Shown here: positions 60,508 through 64,000 of the stretch, in pieces
Layout: every line of letters starts with the position of its first letter
Numbering within the stretch: the first letter of the stretch is position 1
Source: Sphingomonadales bacterium UBA2683
Lineage (GTDB): Bacteria; Pseudomonadota; Alphaproteobacteria; Sphingomonadales; Sphingomonadaceae
Direction: 5' to 3'
DNA length: 64,000 nt
NCBI GenBank assembly: GCA_002354635.1
Contig: DELZ01000004.1
Coordinates: forward strand, 124,001 to 188,000
Translations under genes and position numbers: made by a program
Notes under the pieces: generated by a model
Told to the model about the DNA's origin: nothing
Databases searched by the model: none
What the model saw: the letters and a program-made list of their open reading frames with translations, nothing else

Positions 60508-60515
60508 ATGGTTAA
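60508..60515 (-). promoter_or_regulatory. CtrA-type half site TTAACCAT in the HPt/coiled-coil divergent promoter
   Basis: TTAACCAT on the minus strand, 21-28 bases upstream of the HPt-like ATG and about 40 bases from the divergent coiled-coil gene start. Only one half of the bipartite consensus is good, so this is suggestive only. Confidence 0.3.
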
Positions 60516-60555
60516 CTTATGGTTTCTATGATCTGATATTGTGGTAAATAGTCTT

Positions 60556-62892
60556 ATGGCAGGTGAATCTAAAATAATCGGGATGTGGCGTGATCGGGAT
60601 GAAAATTCCGGCGAAGGCCAGACAGAAACAACCGCGGGCAGCGAAAGCAAAACCCCTGAACCGGAGGCGGAACAGCAAGATTTTCCTGATGAAAATCAGC
60701 AAAATAGCGATGTCTCTTCGGATGATGAATGGAATCATTATGCGGATGAGATGGTCACCGGCCATTCCCGCTCTCGCTTCCTTCCGCTGCTGTTGCTTGG
60801 CATCACCGCCGCCGGATGGACCGGATTTTTCCTGTGGGCCAACCGCGATATTTTTGCAACAATGCCCACGGCCCGGGCCGGTATTGACTTGCTGACGCAA
60901 TGGTGTCTGCCGATCGCGACACTTGGCATTGCCTATCTGCTCTACATGCGCAACAGCAGCCGCGAAGCCGGCCGCTTCGCCGATGTTGCCCTTTCGCTGC
61001 GCACCGAGTCCGAATTGCTCGAAACCCGTCTGAAAACGGTCAACAATGAACTTAGCGTCGCGCGCGAATTTCTCGGCCATGAAAGCCGTGAACTGGAATC
61101 TCTCGGTACCCAGTCATCCAGCAAGTTGACAACCGCCGCCGGCCTGATCCGCAAGTCGCTTGATGATGGGCTGGGCAAGATGCAGAAGCTGGATGATGTC
61201 GGCAGCACCGCCTACCGGAATCTCGAACAGCTGCGCGAACATCTGCCCGTGGTGATCAGTACCGCAAAGGACGTAACCAACCAGATTGGCAATGCCGGAC
61301 GAACCGCGCAGACGGAAATGACAGCGATGGTGTCGACCCTGAAAAAAATCGGCGACGTCGGGACCGCTGCCAAATTGAGTCTGGACGCATTGACCGACAA
61401 GTCGGGCCGGTCGGTGCAAAGTCTCGCGGCCGAGGCCGAGCGTATCAAGATCAGCCTGGCGGAGCAGCTTGAAGAAGCAGAGGCTGCCTCCAACCAGCTG
61501 GCGGCCTTGTTGCGCAAAACAACCTCCGAAACCGTTGAAACCATCCACAAGACACGCGCCCGTCTTGCCGCAGAAGCCTCGGACTCCTCCCAGGCTATGC
61601 GGACGGATCTCGAGGCGCTGGAATTGGCCCTGGAGAGCGCAGGAAAGATTGCCGACGAGGAAGAACAGCGTTTGAAGGCACTGGCCGCGACGCTCAATCA
61701 GAATATTACCGAGATCGCGGAAAATGTGAAAACCCTGGACAATGAAAGCGGCGAGAAAACCGCAAAACTGGCCTTTGCCATGTCCGCCATGGAACAGAAT
61801 AGCGCCGAACTGCAGCGATCGCTGGAAAATGGATTTGGCACCGCCGACGGAATGATCGAGCGGATGGAAAAATTACTGGTAGCACTGGACAGCAGTGCCC
61901 GCGAAATGGATGAAACCCTGCCGATCGCGTTCGAACGGGTTGCGGAGAAATCAAAGGAAAGTCTCGCGCTTTACGGCCAGATCGCAACCCATGCCCGCAA
62001 GGCGCAGGAAGATGCAGGCAGAGTGACACAGCAAGTTGCGCAAACCGACCACTCGATCAGCAAGCAACAAGAGCATATCCGCCAGTTGCGAGAAGCGAGT
62101 GACGAGGCCAGCCAATCCGTCGTTGACCAGATTGCCGAAATCTCGAAGGCCATTACGGAGGTCCGCGAACAGAATGAAGCGCTGACCGAGAGCGCTGGCG
62201 AAAAGATGATCAGCGCCCTGCTGCAGGTCAAGGAAACCGCCAAACAGGCATCCGAACATTCACGACAAGCGCTGGAGAATTCGATTGCCGGTTCTACCGA
62301 GGCCTTCGAAAAGATGAGCGAAGAAAGCTTGAATCGGATCATCGACGACAAGATTGCCTCGATCGCGCCGAAACTGGAGCAGGCTGTTTCGAGCGCGGTT
62401 GCAACCACCCAGTCGACCGCCGCGCATCTGACCGATCAGCTGGCGGCGATCGAGGATATGACGACCAGTCTGGAACAGCGTATTCTGTTTGCCAAGGAAA
62501 AGGCCGAGCAAAGCAGCGACGAGAATTTCACCCGGCGCGTGGCTCAGCTAACCGAATCGCTCAACTCCATCTCGATCGACGTCGGGAAAATCCTGTCCAA
62601 CGATGTCACCGACACGGAATGGGCGGCCTATCTGAAGGGCGACCGCGGCATTTTTACGCGGCGCGCCGTTCGTCTGCTCGATGGCAGGGAAGTCAGGGAA
62701 ATCCTGGCGCAATATTCCGGAAACGACGAATTCCGCGAACATGTGAACCGCTATATCCATGATTTTGAAGCGATGCTGCGCGGTGTGCTCGCGACGCGTG
62801 ACGGCAGCGCGATCAGCGTGACCCTGCTGTCATCCGATGTCGGCAAACTCTATGTCGCTCTGGCCCAGGCAATCGAACGCCTGCGCAATTAA
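60556..62892 (+). CDS. Large membrane-anchored coiled-coil protein
   Basis: 778 aa from the ATG at 60556 (a GTG five codons upstream, and an ATG at 60583, are alternatives; none has a strong ribosome-binding site). It has an acidic disordered N-terminus (about 1-70), two membrane helices (about 75-95 and 111-130) and a very long Ala/Glu/Lys/Ser-rich coiled coil (about 140-680) with regular heptads. A compact C-terminal domain follows (about 685-778; DTEWAAYLKGDRGIFTRRAV ... YIHDFEAML). It resembles chemoreceptor signalling helices in composition but lacks the conserved receptor hairpin tip and any HAMP domain. Function unknown; a polar or septal scaffold is one possibility. Confidence 0.8.
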   Translation: MAGESKIIGMWRDRDENSGEGQTETTAGSESKTPEPEAEQQDFPDENQQNSDVSSDDEWNHYADEMVTGHSRSRFLPLLLLGITAAGWTGFFLWANRDIFATMPTARAGIDLLTQWCLPIATLGIAYLLYMRNSSREAGRFADVALSLRTESELLETRLKTVNNELSVAREFLGHESRELESLGTQSSSKLTTAAGLIRKSLDDGLGKMQKLDDVGSTAYRNLEQLREHLPVVISTAKDVTNQIGNAGRTAQTEMTAMVSTLKKIGDVGTAAKLSLDALTDKSGRSVQSLAAEAERIKISLAEQLEEAEAASNQLAALLRKTTSETVETIHKTRARLAAEASDSSQAMRTDLEALELALESAGKIADEEEQRLKALAATLNQNITEIAENVKTLDNESGEKTAKLAFAMSAMEQNSAELQRSLENGFGTADGMIERMEKLLVALDSSAREMDETLPIAFERVAEKSKESLALYGQIATHARKAQEDAGRVTQQVAQTDHSISKQQEHIRQLREASDEASQSVVDQIAEISKAITEVREQNEALTESAGEKMISALLQVKETAKQASEHSRQALENSIAGSTEAFEKMSEESLNRIIDDKIASIAPKLEQAVSSAVATTQSTAAHLTDQLAAIEDMTTSLEQRILFAKEKAEQSSDENFTRRVAQLTESLNSISIDVGKILSNDVTDTEWAAYLKGDRGIFTRRAVRLLDGREVREILAQYSGNDEFREHVNRYIHDFEAMLRGVLATRDGSAISVTLLSSDVGKLYVALAQAIERLRN

Positions 62893-62900
62893 CATCAAGA

Positions 62901-63179
62901 CTATTGCATCCGGTCGCGGCTATTGAAGAAATCAATGTCGTCCATGGTGACCCAGCCATAGACATAGTTGAGATAGAATAGACCGAACATCGCAGTCGCC
63001 AGCAGCGTTGTCAGCAACAGTACCCGCCATGGACGAAAGTTGACCGGAGCTCCGTCCGACTGCCCCTTCATCATTTTCACACCGGTTTCGTGATGGCTGC
63101 GGATTCCGACAGGCAGGATGATGAACGCAGCAATTACCCAGAACAGTACGTAGATTGCGACGATGGAAGTGAGTTGCAT
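62901..63179 (-). CDS. DUF1467 family membrane protein
   Basis: 92 aa with two membrane helices (about 4-24, SIVAIYVLFWVIAAFIILP, and 52-72, VLLLTTLLATAMFGLFYLNY). The loop VGIRSHHETGVKMMKGQSDGAP is characteristic of DUF1467. It is found next to RNase J in many alphaproteobacteria; function unknown. It starts 6 bases after the RNase J stop, so the two are co-transcribed. Confidence 0.9.
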   Translation of the reverse strand: MQLTSIVAIYVLFWVIAAFIILPVGIRSHHETGVKMMKGQSDGAPVNFRPWRVLLLTTLLATAMFGLFYLNYVYGWVTMDDIDFFNSRDRMQ

Positions 63180-63185
63180 GACTCG

Positions 63186-64000
63186 TCAGGCCTCCACGGT
63201 CAGCACCGAAACAATTGGTTTCTTGCCCGTCCACTCGGTCGCGCTGCGGCGGACCAGCAGGCGGATAGCTTCATTGAATTTGTCGATATCGCCCACCGGT
63301 TTTGCATAATTGGCCATGATCTTGTCGACGACCTCGTCAAGAAAATCCTCTTCGTCTTCCTCCAGCGGCACGCCATGCATTTTCAGCACCGGCTGGCCAA
63401 AGATCTTACCCTTCTGATCCAGACCGATTGCCACCGAAATCATCCCGTTATGCGCTGTCTTGCGCCGGTCGTTCAGGGTTTTGCCGTCAGCAGGGATGAT
63501 CACGTCACCATCCACGACCAGGCGTCCGGTCCGTTCCTGACCCAATATTTTGGGTCCCTTCGGTGCCAGACGCACAACATCGCCATTCTGTTGGAATATG
63601 GCTTTCGGGATGCCCTGCTCCAGGCCAAAGCGCGCCTGCGCTTTCATATGACGGATTTCGCCATGGACCGGCACCAGAATCTCCGGCTTGATCCACTCGT
63701 ACATCTGCGCCAGTTCCGGTTGTCCGGGGTGGCCTGACACATGGATATGTTCCTGCCGTTCGGTAATCATCACCACACCCTTGGCCGCAAGCTGGTTCTG
63801 GATCCGGCCGATAGCAATTTCATTGCCGGGAATCTGCTTCGACGAAAACAGCACATGATCGCCTTCGGACAGCTTGATCTGGTGGCTGTCGCCGGCAATC
63901 CGGCCCAATGCCGCCCTCGCCTCGCCCTGGCCACCGGTCGCGATGATCATCACCTCCCCGCGCGGCAGGCTCATCGCCTCCTGGAAATCCACGGTCGGGG
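63186..64000 (-). CDS. rnj: Ribonuclease J, C-terminal part (5' end outside window)
   Basis: About 271 C-terminal codons of a metallo-beta-lactamase/beta-CASP ribonuclease. Visible family features are IIATGGQGEARAALGRI, the HVSGHPGQPEL segment, LVPVHGEIRHMKAQA (metal-site His) and the C-terminal dimerisation region. The N-terminal HxHxDH motif lies beyond the edge and cannot be checked. RNase J has 5'-3' exo- and endonuclease activity in RNA decay and rRNA processing. DUF1467 follows 6 bases downstream. Confidence 0.95.
   Translation of the reverse strand, partial: PTVDFQEAMSLPRGEVMIIATGGQGEARAALGRIAGDSHQIKLSEGDHVLFSSKQIPGNEIAIGRIQNQLAAKGVVMITERQEHIHVSGHPGQPELAQMYEWIKPEILVPVHGEIRHMKAQARFGLEQGIPKAIFQQNGDVVRLAPKGPKILGQERTGRLVVDGDVIIPADGKTLNDRRKTAHNGMISVAIGLDQKGKIFGQPVLKMHGVPLEEDEEDFLDEVVDKIMANYAKPVGDIDKFNEAIRLLVRRSATEWTGKKPIVSVLTVEA

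Overview
The window looks like a chromosomal core segment from an alphaproteobacterium, most likely a member of the Sphingomonadales (Sphingopyxis/Sphingorhabdus-like; the genus is a guess). The basis is a DivL-type kinase with Tyr at the phosphoacceptor position, alphaproteobacterial LexA operators (GTTC-N7-GTTC), and familiar gene strings (tsaE-amgK-murU-addB-addA-trxA; tpiA-ppiD-trpE; trpG-trpD-trpC-moaC-moeA-lexA-comEC-gltX-gltA; DUF1467 next to RNase J). I found no insertion sequence, prophage, CRISPR array or rRNA operon. Gene density is high, with many 4-16 base overlaps.

Layout. 0-8.7 kb: 3' end of mfd, an EAL protein with a dead GGDEF domain, moaA-nadK, tRNA-Asn(GUU), an exported DUF1254 protein, a membrane diguanylate cyclase and a TauE permease. 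8.7-14.3 kb: secA, a small exported orphan, argJ, an inositol-monophosphatase-like gene and trxA. 14.4-25.3 kb: a leftward, overlapping run divL-tsaE-amgK-murU-addB-addA linking cell-cycle control, tRNA modification, peptidoglycan recycling and recombination repair. 25.4-32.3 kb: moaB, a SplB-like radical SAM gene behind a LexA box, an acyl-CoA ligase and dnaE. 32.4-42.1 kb: glutathione peroxidase, lolC-lolD, a possible sRNA locus, a small heat-shock gene with a sigma-32-like promoter and ROSE-like RNA thermometer, a Crp/Fnr regulator, pyrG, secG, tpiA and ppiD. 42.1-51.3 kb: trpE, a TylF-like methyltransferase flanked by a decayed second copy of the trpE tail, DUF2189 and PHA-system genes, then trpG-D-C-moaC-moeA joined by ATGA overlaps, and lexA with its own SOS box. 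51.3-56.3 kb: comEC, gltX, gltA. 56.3-64 kb: a poorly understood signalling block (HPt-like protein, nucleotidyltransferase-like/membrane fusion, DUF2336 protein, histidine-kinase-like protein) divergent from a large membrane-anchored coiled-coil protein, then DUF1467 and RNase J.

What stands out. Three phosphorelay-type proteins lack the phosphoacceptor His: DivL (Tyr569), the 56-kb kinase (Pro251) and the 60-kb HPt protein (Trp55). The last two sit in the same leftward gene block, which is the best candidate here for an uncharacterised system. CtrA-like TTAACC motifs recur in front of divL, the diguanylate cyclase, the DUF2336 gene, the HPt gene and the methyltransferase. Other notable items are the ROSE-like thermometer, the second LexA box before the SplB-like gene, the strong orphan terminator at 35.2 kb and the trpE scar beside the methyltransferase gene.
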